Below are positions 1-11,869 of a stretch of DNA of 64,000 nt, piece after piece; position 1 is the stretch's first letter; the number at the start of each line of letters is the position of its first letter. The stretch lies in assembly GCA_015183035.1 (NCBI GenBank), contig JACZZP010000013.1, positions 1,860,001 through 1,924,000 on the forward strand. Reading direction: 5' to 3'. Under the pieces are notes generated by a model that had not been told where the DNA came from, ran no database searches, and was given only the letters and a program-made list of their open reading frames with translations. Both the position numbers and the translations under genes were made by a program. This DNA comes from Meloidogyne chitwoodi. Lineage: Eukaryota; Nematoda; Chromadorea; Rhabditida; Meloidogynidae.

Positions 1-936
1 GATCTAAAGTTGGTATCATTGATAAGTCCATTCGACCTATTTTGACCGAGATATGTGCTTCCGAAATTTTGGGTGGATCCAAGGCTTTGTTTGATCATAA
101 CTCAGTTAATTTGGGATCTAAATCTATAAATTTTTGGTCAATGATAAATATACCAATGGCTTATTATCATACAAATTTTTTAGTCAATTCATTCAATTTG
201 AGCCGAGATATGGATCCATTATTCCCAAAATTTCAAATGCTCCTAGCACCTATAAATAATGAAATATTAGTGAAAATTTTTGAAAAATTTTTGCCAAAAA
301 ATTATAAATAATTGTCCAAATATATTGACAAAATTTTATCAAATTCTGTTCAGTCATTAACGTTCGACAAGGTTTTTTAATTTTTGCTTAGACTCAAAAT
401 GACCTTTTGTAAATTAGAATTTTTATATTTTTCGAATATTTGATATTATGAAGTTTTTACATTTTTTATTGAAAAATGTATAAATATCAAAATGTCAATT
501 ATTCGAAAAACATAAAAATTCTAATTTACAAAAGGCATTTAGAGTCTAAGCAGAAATTTAAAAACACCGTCGAACGTTAATGACTGAACAGAATTTGATA
601 AAATTTTGTCAATATATTTGAACAATTATTTATAATTTTTTGGCAAAAATTTTTCAAAAATTTTCACTAATATTTCATTATTTATAGGTGCTAGGAGCAT
701 TTGAAATTTTGGGAATAATGGATCCATATCTCGGCTCAAATTGAATGAATTGACTAAAAAATTTGTATGATAATAAGCCATTGGTATATTTATCATTGAC
801 CAAAAATTTATAGATTTAGATCCCAAATTAACTGAGTTATGATCAAACAAAGCCTTGGATCCACCCAAAATTTCGGAAGCACATATCTCGGTCAAAATAG
901 GTCGAATGGACTTATCAATGATACCAACTTTAGATC
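1..936. repeat. large palindrome (inverted repeat), left-edge copy
   Basis: The first and last ~415 bases are near-identical in opposite orientation, with the axis near 468. The first 11 bases are the reverse complement of the bases ending at 936. Each arm carries the same 89-codon open frame (42-311 + and 626-895 -), which has no recognisable domain and is best read as repeat sequence. The arms differ at a few positions near the centre (around 400-420 against 520-545), so they are not a simple mirrored sequencing artefact. The left end coincides with the window edge, so the repeat may extend further left. No target-site duplication can be judged. Confidence 0.9.
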
Positions 937-1925
937 ACTGTCTGATCCATCTTTAGCCCAAAATTTAGGATTCTAGGTCCCAAATGAAAGACACTGTGAT
1001 CTCTCAAAGTTTTGGGGTAGTCCATTACCCCCAGAACTTCGAGAGCGCATTACTCGGCTCAAAAGTATGGTATTGACTATCTAAAAGCGTACGATTTTAG
1101 CCAATTTTATTTTGAATTTTTTGACAAAAATTTTTTAAAAATTTTACCCTAAAATTTTTTTCAAAAAGCTACTAGAAGCATTTGAAAATTTGGAGGTAAT
1201 AAATAAACGGTATTTTTTAGCTTTTAAACTATTGGATAGTTTTGCCCGAGACATATATCATTGGAAAGAGCTCGAAAAGCTGATTTAAATGAGCTATTCA
1301 TTTATCTCAGATATAGTATAGAAGTCGAGATACAGACTTCTGAATATTGAGAAAATTTAGGGGAGAATAAATATATTTTTGGTTAAGTGGAAAACTTCTC
1401 AGTTTTAGGGGAGAAATGAGAAAAAATAACCAAAGTTCGAATCCCACTAGTGGTAATTAATTTTTTACGGGAAACTGGGTGGTGGAAAATTTTTTATTTT
1501 AATTTTATTAAATTCCTTGACATAATGGGCATTATTTAGTCTAAATTTTAAAATGCTATTTTATTTAGAAAAGCTTAGAAATTAAATTAAAGGAAATTAA
1601 GCTGGTTTCATCAAATTTTAGCCGTAGAATTTTCATTCATCCATATCTAGGCTCAAATTGAACGAATTGACTAACAAATTTGTATGATAATAAGCAATTG
1701 GTTGATCTATCTTTGGGCCCAAAATTTATAGATTTAGGTACCAGATTAAAGGAGATATGTTCAAACAAAATTTTGTGGGGAAGTCGTTGTATCCCCCAGA
1801 ATTTCGGAAGCGCATATTTCAACATCTATAATAAACTTTAAATATCTGAAAAGCTCATTCGATTCAGTTTTTCAAGCTCTTTCGAATGATAGATGTTTAG
1901 GATAGATTTAACATTTGAAAAAAAA
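937..1925. repeat. diverged copies of the same repeat family
   Basis: 1636-1825 is a diverged direct copy of the 700-900 arm, sharing the 'CATATCT.GGCTCAAATTGAA' segment and the 'CAGAATTTCGGAAGCGCATAT' type ending. 940-1080 is a further weaker copy. 1243-1310 and 1843-1910 contain pieces of a second motif (CTCATTCGATTC ... GCTCTTTCGAATGA) that reappears in the foldback element at 58093-58722. No gene is supported here. Confidence 0.65.
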
Positions 1926-2681
1926 AGTTCCTAAAATACAGTAGGAATTGACTGGGACGGACTGGCGGTACGAACTGACCATTCTGCTTTTTACCGAGAT
2001 CTTCCTTCTTTTTATCTCTGCCAACACTATTTCTTTAATTTTCTGTGTATAACTTCGTTTATTTTTTACTTTTTATTACTTCATAACTCTGCTTACACTA
2101 TTTCTCAAATTAAACACATATTCTTTCTTTTTGCCAAATTGCGTGCCAATTCAAATTTTAAATCAAATAAAGTATGGATTTTACTAAGATTTTCTTCACA
2201 AAATTAAACATTTCTCTAAAAATTTTAACTTTAATTTAAAAAAACAAAAAATAACACACATTTAATCCAATATTCGTTTTTCTTTTTTATATAAAAGGCA
2301 TTCATTTATGAGCATTTAAATGGGAGAAATATTGAACAGACTAGTTTTTTTTAAATTGAGAAGAAGCCTAAAAGGAAAGAATTGTTTTCTTAAATATTTT
2401 CTAAATTAAAAGAGGAAGAAAATGCTGTTTTTATATAAAAATATATTTTTTTTATGGGACTTTAAGGACAAAATTTGAAAAAAATAATAAAATTAATTTT
2501 GGGATGTGAAAAGGAGAGAGAAGTGTTAGGGGGATAATTAATTAAAAGAATCTTTTTTTCCTTCTTTTTGTCATTTAAAAATATATTCAAAAGTTAGACC
2601 ACATTGGTTTCCTTATCCAACGCAACCGAAGTCCAGCTAAAAAATTTAATTTTTTTAAACTTTAAAAAATTAAAAAAAAAA
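1926..2681. other. AT-rich 3' flank of vinculin, no gene seen
   Basis: Contains poly-T/poly-A rich sequence downstream of the vinculin stop. I see no coding exon, tRNA or repeat copy that can be supported. Confidence 0.5.
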
Positions 2682-5600
2682 CTAACTATTTGTACGAATT
2701 TTAATAGAAGCTGCTTCAGCAGCACGTACTGTATCTTTAACTGATTGCATTAAATTTTGAGCATTTAATACTAATTGCTCCATTGCTTCTTCATCTTCTT
2801 CTGTTCCTAAAAATAAAATTTTTAATTTTTAAATTTGATTAAAAAATTAAAATTAATTTCACAACAAATTGAATTAGTAAAAAAGGGAAAAATTAAATTA
2901 AAAATAACGGCAAATAATCCTCTAATTTATTTATTTTTTACCATCTATAGTCTCTCCATATGGGCCAATTGTAACTTAAATTTAAAAAATATTTTTGCAA
3001 CCTTTTTTTAAATTATTTCCCCCTTAGTTTTTTTAATTATTAAAAAAAAATTACGTTGAGAGCCAAGCATTGTAGCTTTGACTGTCGCCAACTATAAATA
3101 AAAATAATTTAAAAAATAAAAATATTTAAAAAATAAAAAAACAATTTTAAGTTGAGTAGCAATTGTTGGAATTCTCTCAGCAATTTGAAGTAAAGTCTGA
3201 AAAAAAGTTTAAAAAAAATAATTTTCAAATTAAAATATAATAAAATTTAAATTAATATTTTTTAATTAATAAAATAATTTAAAAATCAATTAATTAATTT
3301 TAGGAAGACAAAAGAAAAGTTTATCCATCAAAAGGGTTCGAACCATCACCTCTTTCTTCAGCTAATCGGATGCTCTACCGACTGAGCCAACGAGACACCT
3401 ATTTTACTTTCTTTTTTAATTAACCTTAAACCCTTAAATATTTTAAACGTTATTTCTAAATACTCAATAAAATTAATTCAAATTAAAAAAATATTAAAAA
3501 ATAAACCGTTCTCATTTTTATATCAGTACATTGTCTTGCTAATTGTACAGCTAAACGTGTAACTTCTTCACTAGAATCAGCAATAGCTTTTGCACAATCA
3601 ATTAAATCTTTTTTTGTTCCACCCTCTCCTCTTACTAATTGTGATAAACGTGCCATTAATATTGCCATACGTTTAGCAGCAGCAACAATATCATTTTCAT
3701 GTGATGACCATTGACGTAATTCTTGATGTAAATTATGTGCTGCACTTAATATTGGTTGATATTGAGCAGCTGGTAAATGATAACGTTCCCAAAATGCTCT
3801 AGTTTCTTCTTCTTCATCTAATTCTGGTGGGGGTGGTGGTCTTTAAAATATATTTAATTTTTAAAATATTTTAAATTAAAAATTTAAAACCTTGGTGCCG
3901 GACTAATTTCAACAGGAGGAGGTGGACGTGGTGGAGCAGGAATCTCTTCACGCACAATTAACCTATTATGAACAATAGGTTCACCTGGAGCACGCATTTG
4001 GCTTTCATAAACCTTTTAAAAAAATTATTAAAGTTTATTTATTTATTAATATACATTATGTTCAGTAGGCCATTGTGGTGGTGGTTTTTGTTGTTGTTGC
4101 TGTTGATGGTAATGTGAATTTAATGGAGTATGTGATGGTGGCGGAGCCTAAATAATAAGTAAAGGTCAAATAAAAATTAAAAACAAATTAAAAAATTTTA
4201 AAAACAATTTTTAATAACGTTAAACATTAACAATGGTAAGGTAAAAACTAATTACTAACAACAGGCATCGAACCCACGACCACCCCCGTTACAAACACAC
4301 ACATAACCGACTAAGCTAAAATGCAACTTACAAACATATTTTTCTTTTATCTATTAATTTCATTAAAATAGAGCTAAAATGCAATTAGAAGGTTCTTTAC
4401 TTCCAAATTAAGTCCATTAAATTAATTTAAATATTTCTTTTTTTTAAACACTTACATGAACATTATTTTCAAATCGTTGTTGTGGTGATGGCATATATTG
4501 TTGTTGTGGTGTTGCTCTACGTGAAGGTAAACCAGTAATTGCATCTCCAACATTACGAACAGAATCTAAAAGATGATCATTTGTATCACGCCAACGAGAA
4601 GCACTAGCTTGATCACGTGGATTAATAGCTACTTGTTTAGCTTGATTAACCATTGGTGGAATTGCTAAAATATTTAAAAATATAAAAATAATTAAAATAA
4701 AAAAACCTGAATGCAAATTAGAGGCAGCATCATTAACTTTACGAACAAATTGTGGATCTTCAGAATTATCAGCCTCATTTTTGGCTGACATTAATACACG
4801 ATTACCTAGACGTGCAATTTGACCTTAAAAATAAATTCAAAAAACCTTTCTCTTTACCAAACAAAACATACTTGTATTATCCACCATTTTTTGTGGAACA
4901 TTTGTAGATATTGCATCCTCACATTTATTTGTATATCGCCTCATTGCCCCTTCACTTGCACGAACAAATTCTCCTGTATCTATTGCATCGTCCACAAAAG
5001 CTCGGAGACGATTTAATGCATCTGAATATTCTTTTCGAAGATTTTCAAAGTGTCGATCAGCGTTTTCTGTGCTGTTATGTAAACGAATTTTTCCAGCGCT
5101 GATTATTTGAGGTGTCATTTGGTTGACCTTGAAAAAATCAAAAAAAGAATTGAACAATTTTAGAAAAATAAAAGGTTCTCGTAGACAAATCCCAATTTAA
5201 TAAAAATTAAACCTTATTTGAAGCATCAATAAGTCCTTCTACAGTCTTTTTATTTTTACAAGGTCCACATTTTGCAACTAACAATCCTGTATTTGCCATT
5301 CTTCCACTACAGTCTTTCAAATTAGATGCTTTACTTTCAAAGTTTTCTTCACGATAAGGTGCATCCATTCTTTAAAATTTTTTATTTTTAAATAAAATTT
5401 AAAGTTTTAAAAAATAATACGGTGCATAAACAGCTTCAACAAATGCTTTCAAAGGTGTTGTAATATCCGCAAAATCTTCAACTACTTTATCTGTCAACAC
5501 TCGCTTCATCAAATCGCTCAATTCACGGAGTTTTTCACGCAATTGTTGACGAAGATTATTAGCTTCTTGAGTATTTCCTAATCCACGACGTTCCAAATCT

Positions 5601-8600
5601 TTAAAAATTTACAAAATTTAAAAGAAAAAAATTAAAAAAAAACCAGATAATTGATTGGACATTTTGTCCAAATCGGAGCACACATTGAGAAGTCTATCGC
5701 GATCAACTGGTGGAAGTTTATTTGCAAGGCGACGAGCTTCATCAATTAAAGAACGAATCTTTAATTTTTTCAAATTTTAACTTAAAATTTAAAAAAAATC
5801 TCACCGCCTGAAGACCAACCCCTCCATCGTTAATTCCAGGATTATCCAACCAACGTTGTGCTTGTTCTAATTTTCCGCCTGTTGTATGCGCTGGATGCTG
5901 AGAATCTGTACGTTGGGCACCAAATACTGCTTGAGGTAACTTTCCTTGACTTTCTTTTGTTCCAACCAAATCACGCAATTTTTGAGCGCAGTTTTGGGCT
6001 AATGACTTAATTTATAAGAAAATTAATATATATAAATTATAAAAAATAAAACCTGATTATCTCTTCCTTGATGTCGTAAATCACAAATAGAATTGGTAAG
6101 AGAAGTTATCTCTCCAGCTAATTGTCTTATAGTAAATTGATCTTCAGGAAGAGAACGAGCAGCAATTTTTTCTTTAAAAAAAATATTTTTTTGTAATATT
6201 TAAAACTCTATTTTAAATATATTTTAGAAACCTGCATATTCACAAATACGACGAATAGCTTTTTCTCCAACAGCTCCAGGACGTCCATTAGGATCAGACA
6301 ACCATTCACAGGCAGCAGAAAGGAGTGATTGTGCAGCTGAAAGTGCTTTTCTCATTACAGTAACGTTGTCTTGGTCCCATTCATCTTCATCATAAGCCGT
6401 TAATTGAAGAACACGAATAATTTCATTAACTTCATCTGTCATCCTTTGTCCAAGATAATTTCGGTTACTAGCGGCCTCTCCAAGTCCTTTTTGACTTTCT
6501 TCGCTTATTTGGATGTAAATCTGTAAATTTTTTGAATAAAAAATATTTTTTATATTTTTAAATGTTTGAAAAAAATATAAAAAACAATAAATCACTTTAC
6601 ATTAATCTAAAACATAAGAAAAACTTCAACAGGAGTCGAACCCACGACCACCCTTGAAACAAATATCCAACACTACCAACTAAACCAACTAACACACATG
6701 GTTAAGCTTATTTTTTGACTATTATTCCTCTGCTTAAAACCTAGTTTTTGCCTTTAAGCTTATCTTCATCCTATTATTTTAAATAATTAAAAAAAACCTT
6801 CATTGCGCATATAAGAATTGGAGAGAGTATTTTGACAGAATCAGTGCATCTAATAAGAATTTCTCTGTGTACTTGGTGTGTCAGTTCAGCAGAACGAGCA
6901 TCAACATCTTTGGCCATACGTGTCAGCCATGGAGTTATATCCTTTTTTAAAGTTTTACCATTTTTAAATCTGACCATTTTATAACAAAATATATACCTTA
7001 ACAAATTGATTTAAATCATCCATTGATTCAATTACTTCAGCAACAGCAAGATAATCAAGCACTTTGTGGCAAACACGTACAATTTTACGAACTTCGGATT
7101 CATCAAAACAAAGTAAAAGTTGAGATGTTCCTTTAGAAATTATTTATTTTTTAAAATTGTTTTAATAAAAAAACCTTGTAAAATTCCTCTAGCTCCATCA
7201 ATCAACTTTTTACGTGCAGCACTTGAAAATGGGTCGGACTAAATAAAATTTTATTTTATAAAATTAAAAAATAAAACCTTAAGTAAATAACAAGCTTCTT
7301 CTAATAGTCTTGAACTGACTTCAACACCTAAAAAAAATAGATTTATAAACTCAAAAATTATTTTTTTAAATTTAACTAACGTTGTAATGCAGGAGGCATT
7401 TCTTGTTTAAGAATTTTGTCATCTGATGAATTACAGGTATCATACCCAACCTTTAAAAAAAAAAAGAAATTTATTAAATAAAGAATTGTTCTCACACTCT
7501 AATAATCCTCAAAAGGACTCAAATAATTCCAAAAAAAATTTTTTTTAAATAAAATTCTCGATAAAAAATAAACCTTTATTAAATTATCAACAGCACGGGA
7601 TACTGCACTAACAGGTTTAGTCAAGTCTGGCATAGCATTGCCATCTTCAGCTTCTTCATGGAGAATAACTAATCGTGAAACCTAAATTTTTATACTTATT
7701 AAAAAAAATTTTAAAAAAAATTATTTGGAAAATTTTTTTTAAATTGTTAGAGGCTTACAAGTTAATTAATAAAAGCCAAAGTAAAATTAATTTTATTAAT
7801 TTGTAGTCAAAGATTAGGAAAAAATGAAAAAAGCAAGCAGTTTGATTTTTGTTAGAAACTTTAAAAAAAATTAAATAATTTAGGCAAAGCATATATGCTA
7901 AAATATCAACTGCCAAAAGATCAACATTCTCACAAAAATGGGCACAAAAATAAATTAAAATTTGGGAAAAAAATAAAATAAAAATAGGACAAATTAACTA
8001 AGTCAATATTTTACATCCTGACATGTTAATTTGAAAAATTAAAAAAATATACACATACAGGTCCACCCTTTGGCAAAAGCATTTGACAAATAGCACAATC
8101 TGAAGAAGAAGAAGGTGAAATTGTTCGAGAATATTTTGAAGAAACATTAGAAAATGGACTTTCTCCTTCTCCTCTTTCATTCAAATCATTCCAAAAACGA
8201 TTATAATTTTTTTCGCTATTTTTTAATAATAATTTTGTTCCAGATGAGGTAGAAGGAACAATAACATCTTCATTATAAAAAGAAGAGGAAGATGAAGGAC
8301 GACATTGTTGATGAGCCAATGAAAGTGCTAGATGTAGCTAAAAATCAATTTAAAGAAATCAACGAATATAAACAAAATGACAAAAAAAGAGAAAAATATT
8401 AGTTAACTCTAATTATAAGGACATTTAAAGGGAATGACCCGAGAGAGTGTTCTTAGACAAAACGTGTCCACTAAATTTTTCTTGAGGTCCTAAATTAGGG
8501 AGAAATGACCATAGAGGAAGTCTGAAAATCCCTTTAATAGCAAATGTGCCTTTACCCTTATATTCTTATAACGAGAGTATTTTTGACAAAAAACAATAAA

Positions 8601-8789
8601 AAAATATTTAAAAATTATTTCAAATTTTTTTAAAATTAAAGCAAAAAATATAAAAGCTAAAAAATAGCAAAAGCAAAAAAAAATTACAGATAAATAAACC
8701 TGATTTAAATTTAATTAATTTATTTTTCCAACCTGTTGAGCTACAGGCTCAAGAATTGATTCAATAACTTTTGTATGGAAGACTGGCAT
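2682..8789 (-). CDS. deb-1: vinculin (DEB-1-like)
   Basis: Actin-binding scaffold of focal adhesions and muscle attachment sites. It links talin and catenin complexes to F-actin at the cytoplasmic face of the membrane. The start exon (8733-8789) encodes the classic vinculin N-terminus ([19 protein letters not shown]), and exon 7574-7681 continues with [20 protein letters not shown]. Head-domain helices follow through about 4450. A proline-rich hinge lies at about 4150-3830 (PPPP runs plus a Q-run). The C-terminal actin-binding tail lies at 3840-3500 and in the last exon, which ends ..[10 protein letters not shown] and a TAG stop at 2682-2684. The gene has about 20 short exons. Several introns hold tRNA-like modules. 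An optional in-frame exon lies at 8059-8337. Family identity is very clear; exact internal exon edges were read by eye. Confidence 0.95.
3325..3397 (-). repeat. tRNA-like module in vinculin intron
   Basis: Minus strand shows a good D-arm/A-box (TTGGCTCAGTCGGTAGAGC) and a B-box (GGTTCGAACCC). The anticodon stem does not pair and the 3' acceptor half does not match the 5' half. It is therefore a tRNA-derived relic or SINE-like element rather than a working tRNA. Confidence 0.6.
4258..4319 (-). repeat. tRNA-like module in vinculin intron
   Basis: Minus strand reads AGCTTAGTCGGTTA ... GTGGGTTCGATGCC: degenerate A-box and clear B-box, but no cloverleaf with paired acceptor stem. Confidence 0.55.
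6625..6692 (-). repeat. tRNA-like module in vinculin intron
   Basis: Minus strand reads GTTGGTTTAGTTGGTAGTG ... GTGGGTTCGACTCC. It has the same GGTGGTCGTGGGTTCGA core as the 4258-4319 copy, which suggests a dispersed family. Confidence 0.55.
8059..8337 (-). other. possible cassette exon within vinculin (93 codons)
   Basis: Between vinculin exon 1 (ends 8733, phase 0) and the next conserved exon (starts 7681, phase 0) lies a stop-free 279-bp segment. It is bounded by a TTTTTAG acceptor on the minus strand and a GTATGTG donor. It encodes a serine-rich insert (two S-runs) with one CxxC near its end ([13 protein letters not shown]). Because both sides are phase 0 and 279 is divisible by 3, inclusion or skipping both keep the frame. 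Skipping reproduces the known vinculin sequence (..EPVAQQ-VSRLVIL..). Whether it is ever spliced in cannot be told from DNA. Confidence 0.55.
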
Positions 8790-9160
8790 TTTCAATTATT
8801 ATTTTAATTGTTGTTATTTATTTAAAGTCCAAAATCTCTAAGAAAATTTATTGAAGAAAAAAAAATAAAAAGAAATGGCAGTTGATGAAAGAAAAATAAA
8901 TGGTTTTTTGTTTAAAAGAAAACGACGATGACCAATTGGCTAATAATAAAAAAATAAAAAATAGTAAAAATATTAGTAGTTATCTAAATAAATATATTTT
9001 TATCTAATAATTGCACCTAAAAAAATATTTTTAAATGATAAAAATGATTTTTTTGAATCAATAAAAATAAATTTAAAAAAGAGGAAAAAAAATTAATTTT
9101 ATAATTTCAGTTCTTTCCCCTTCTTTTATACCTTAAGAAAGAGAAAAGTAAAAGTTTAAG

Positions 9161-9233
9161 CACAGACAGGCATCGAACCTGCGACAACTCGGTGGTTATA
9201 ATCGGGTGCTCTACCGACTGAGCCACCGAGGCA
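9161..9233 (-). pseudogene. tRNA-like sequence (degenerate tRNA)
   Basis: The best tRNA-like sequence in the window: D-arm GGCTCAGTCGGTAGAGC, paired T-arm (GCAGG TTCGATG CCTGT) and a TAT triplet in the anticodon-loop position. The anticodon stem and acceptor stem do not pair (5' GCCTCGG against 3' CTGTGCT), so function as a tRNA is unlikely. Confidence 0.55.
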
Positions 9234-10030
9234 ATATTTACATTCCATCTTTTAATGGATTTTATATTCACGTCTAAGCGTTTTAATGAAGTAGTGATCC
9301 TTCGTTAAACATAAAAAAATAAAAAATCATTAGATAATAAAGCAAAAAGAATTTAAAAAAAGTTTATACATTTTTGTGTAAAAAAAGTAAAAAATTAAAC
9401 TGAGAGATTAAAGAAAGATATTTTAAATCACAGAAACTTTGACCAAAAATTAATGAAAGTCAGAAAATGAGATATAGATGTGTGTTTTAAAGTCAAAAAA
9501 AGACAAAAAGGTATATTATTACGTCAATTAATTTTTTTTAAAGTGGCATGTGTGCCAATTGGGGAAATACATTTTTTCGGGTTAAAGCTAAAAAGCTTTT
9601 TTTAAAAAAACAAGGCGAGCGGCAGTCATCAGAGTACCAACAAACAGACAAATAAATATAACATTGATTTTGCGGGGGCAGTTTTTTAGTAAAAGAAATA
9701 AAAAAAATAGCGGAAAAGAATAAAGAAAATAAAAAGGATGAGCGATAAAATTAAGGGAAAGAGTAGGAAATATATGTAAAGAAAAAAGAATGATCATCGG
9801 AGAAGGAGAAGAAGAGGAATATTTAAACACTTTTAAATCACGTTGTGAAAAAAGAAAAGCGGACAAATAGGATCAAACCTTCTTTACCCAGAAGATCAAC
9901 TCTCTAAAAAATCAATCTCTAGTGTATTAAAAGAAAATAAAACAAACAGAGACTCTAATGGTCTTAAATTGATCTTTAAATATTTTTGATCAGATAAGGC
10001 AATTATTAAACTTATTTTAGTTTTAATTAA
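9234..10030. other. intergenic, no gene seen
   Basis: AT-rich spacer between vinculin and the hairpin elements. Open frames here are low-complexity F/L/S-rich artefacts. A GACTCTAATG motif at 9951-9960 belongs to a short motif family seen across the window. Confidence 0.5.
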
Positions 10031-10110
10031 ACACCCCATTTATTCGCAACAAAATATTTTATTTTCGTCATTTTTGAGTGTAAAAGTATTTTTGCGAATA
10101 AATGGGGTGT
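10031..10110. mobile_element. short hairpin element (CACCCC/TTCGCAA family), copy 1
   Basis: The 80-bp unit starts ACACCCCATTTATTCGCAA and ends with its exact reverse complement, giving a near-perfect 19-bp terminal inverted repeat around an AT-rich loop. Same family as copies at 10980, 12316, 39231, 40553, 41585 and 52683. Confidence 0.8.
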
Positions 10111-10979
10111 CTACCTAAAGTTAATAATTTGCTAAATTCCTTGAGTCTGAGTTCGTGTTGAAAAAATCAAGTTTAGTTTTTTGATTAACTCGCGAAAATT
10201 ATGGAAATATATAGCAATGTTCATCAGACTCTAAAAGACATTAATAAATTTTAAAAATTAATTCCAGACTCTAATAGGTATTTTGATCAAAATAAATTGA
10301 TCTTTTGGGTAAAATAAAGTAAATATATTGTTTGTGAGATTTAAAGTGTTTAAAAAAGCAATTGATGTGATTTTGAGAGTAAAAAAGATTTTTTTCTCCC
10401 AATGCCAATGTATAAGAGTTATAAATAATATTATGCTTGTTGAGGAGAAAAAGCCTCTCCCAAATCATTTTTTACCTTTTATTTTTTCCCTTCAATTTTT
10501 ATAATTTTCATCCGCCCACCTTCTCTTGTCCTAGAGAATATTATTTTTTTTTAACTTTTCAAAATATATCGACAGTCTTAAATAAATTTTTTTTATTTTT
10601 TTCTCAACAAAAATGGAGGGAAAAAGAAAATAAAAGTAAAGTAAAAACGTCTCTCTCTTGGACTAAAAAAGAGGGAAAAAATTTTAAAGATTTGAGAATA
10701 AAAAAATTAAAAAAAGTAGATCAATGAATTTAAAGAGAAATCTGTCAAAAAAAAAGAAAGAAAGATATTTGGTTTAAAAATTATTTTAAATAAAAATAAA
10801 AGAAATAAAAGAATTTAAGGAATTTGATCTTAAATTATTTTTAATGAGAAAACTTTGTTCTTTCATTTTTTGACATTTTTTTAAAAAAAGAGAATAATTA
10901 AATAGAAAAAAATATTTTTAATTAAAATAAATTTAAAATTTAATGAAAAGATTAACAAAAATTGAAAAATAATTAAATA

Positions 10980-11054
10980 ACACCCCATTTATTCGCAGAA
11001 ATATTTTCACCCAAAATTAACAATAAAATATTTCTTGTGCGAATAAATGGGGTG
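10980..11054. mobile_element. short hairpin element (CACCCC/TTCGCAA family), copy 2
   Basis: A 75-bp unit with ACACCCCATTTATTCGCA at the left and its reverse complement at the right. The loop is AT-rich and has no coding capacity. Confidence 0.8.
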
Positions 11055-11869
11055 TTTACCAGAAAAGCTCAAAAAAATATGCTCTAATCAGCTTTATGTA
11101 GAGAAGGATTTATAATCAATTTTAAATGGCTAAAAGGATGTGTTTTCTTTAAAAATAAAAATATAACCTCTTTCTATCAACTTTATAAAAATAAAACAAA
11201 TGTTGTTATTATTTGTCCAATAATAAAAATAATTTAAAATAAAAATAGTAAAAAAGCTTATAAATCAATTAAAATTAGGCAAAAATAAAGAAAAAAAATA
11301 TAAAATTAAACAAAAATATCCTTTTAAAAAATTAAATAAAAATAATGAATCATACTCTTACAAAATAAATATAATCTCTCTTTAAATTACAAAATAAGCT
11401 TTTATTTTCCCAATGTAAATGATTCACTTTTTTTAAAATAAAAATAAACATTTTTATTTAAAAAATGCCTAAAAAAGTAATTTTTCACTTCTAATTTTCT
11501 AGCAAAACAAAGAAAATTCAAGACAATTTAAAAAAAAAATACTTTAAAACATTTTTAATGAAGATTAGTCCCAAACATTTCCAAAAACTTAAAGAAGTTC
11601 TAAAAACGAAAAATATGTCCAATTTAGGGTTTTTAGGTACAAAAAGGTTCATTATATAATTATATCTAAAACAATGATTTTTTGTTTTATTTATTTATTT
11701 CCAAGTTGGAAAAAAGTAAAAAAACCTATTTTTGTTGTTTTTATTTGTCACTCAAACTTTTACTATAAAAAGGTGAAAAACATTTATTTAAAATAAATTT
11801 CTTTATTTAAATATTATTTGTTGTTATTACCAATTGTTTGTGTTGTTTTATTAAATCTTCTTCATTGCA
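11055..11869. other. AT-rich upstream region of F-box gene
   Basis: No exon, tRNA or hairpin recognised. A (A/T)-rich stretch with T-blocks precedes the F-box start codon at 11870. Confidence 0.45.

Noticed and set aside
42..311. 89-codon open frame repeated at 626-895 on the other strand
   Set aside because: It is carried by a palindromic repeat, has no recognisable domain, and diverged copies nearby lose the frame.
8410..8585. Possible inverted-repeat element in the first vinculin intron
   Set aside because: The ends (ATAAGGACATTTAAAGGGA and its mirror) match too imperfectly and no target duplication is visible.
9161..9233. Functional isoleucine (TAT) tRNA gene
   Set aside because: D- and T-arms look right but anticodon and acceptor stems do not pair.
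9588..9866. 92-codon F/L/S-rich frame on the minus strand
   Set aside because: Composition mirrors AT-rich spacer; no conserved features or exon partners.
10031..11054. CRISPR-like repeat-spacer array
   Set aside because: Repeats are inverted pairs nearly 1 kb apart in a eukaryotic genome, not regularly spaced direct repeats.
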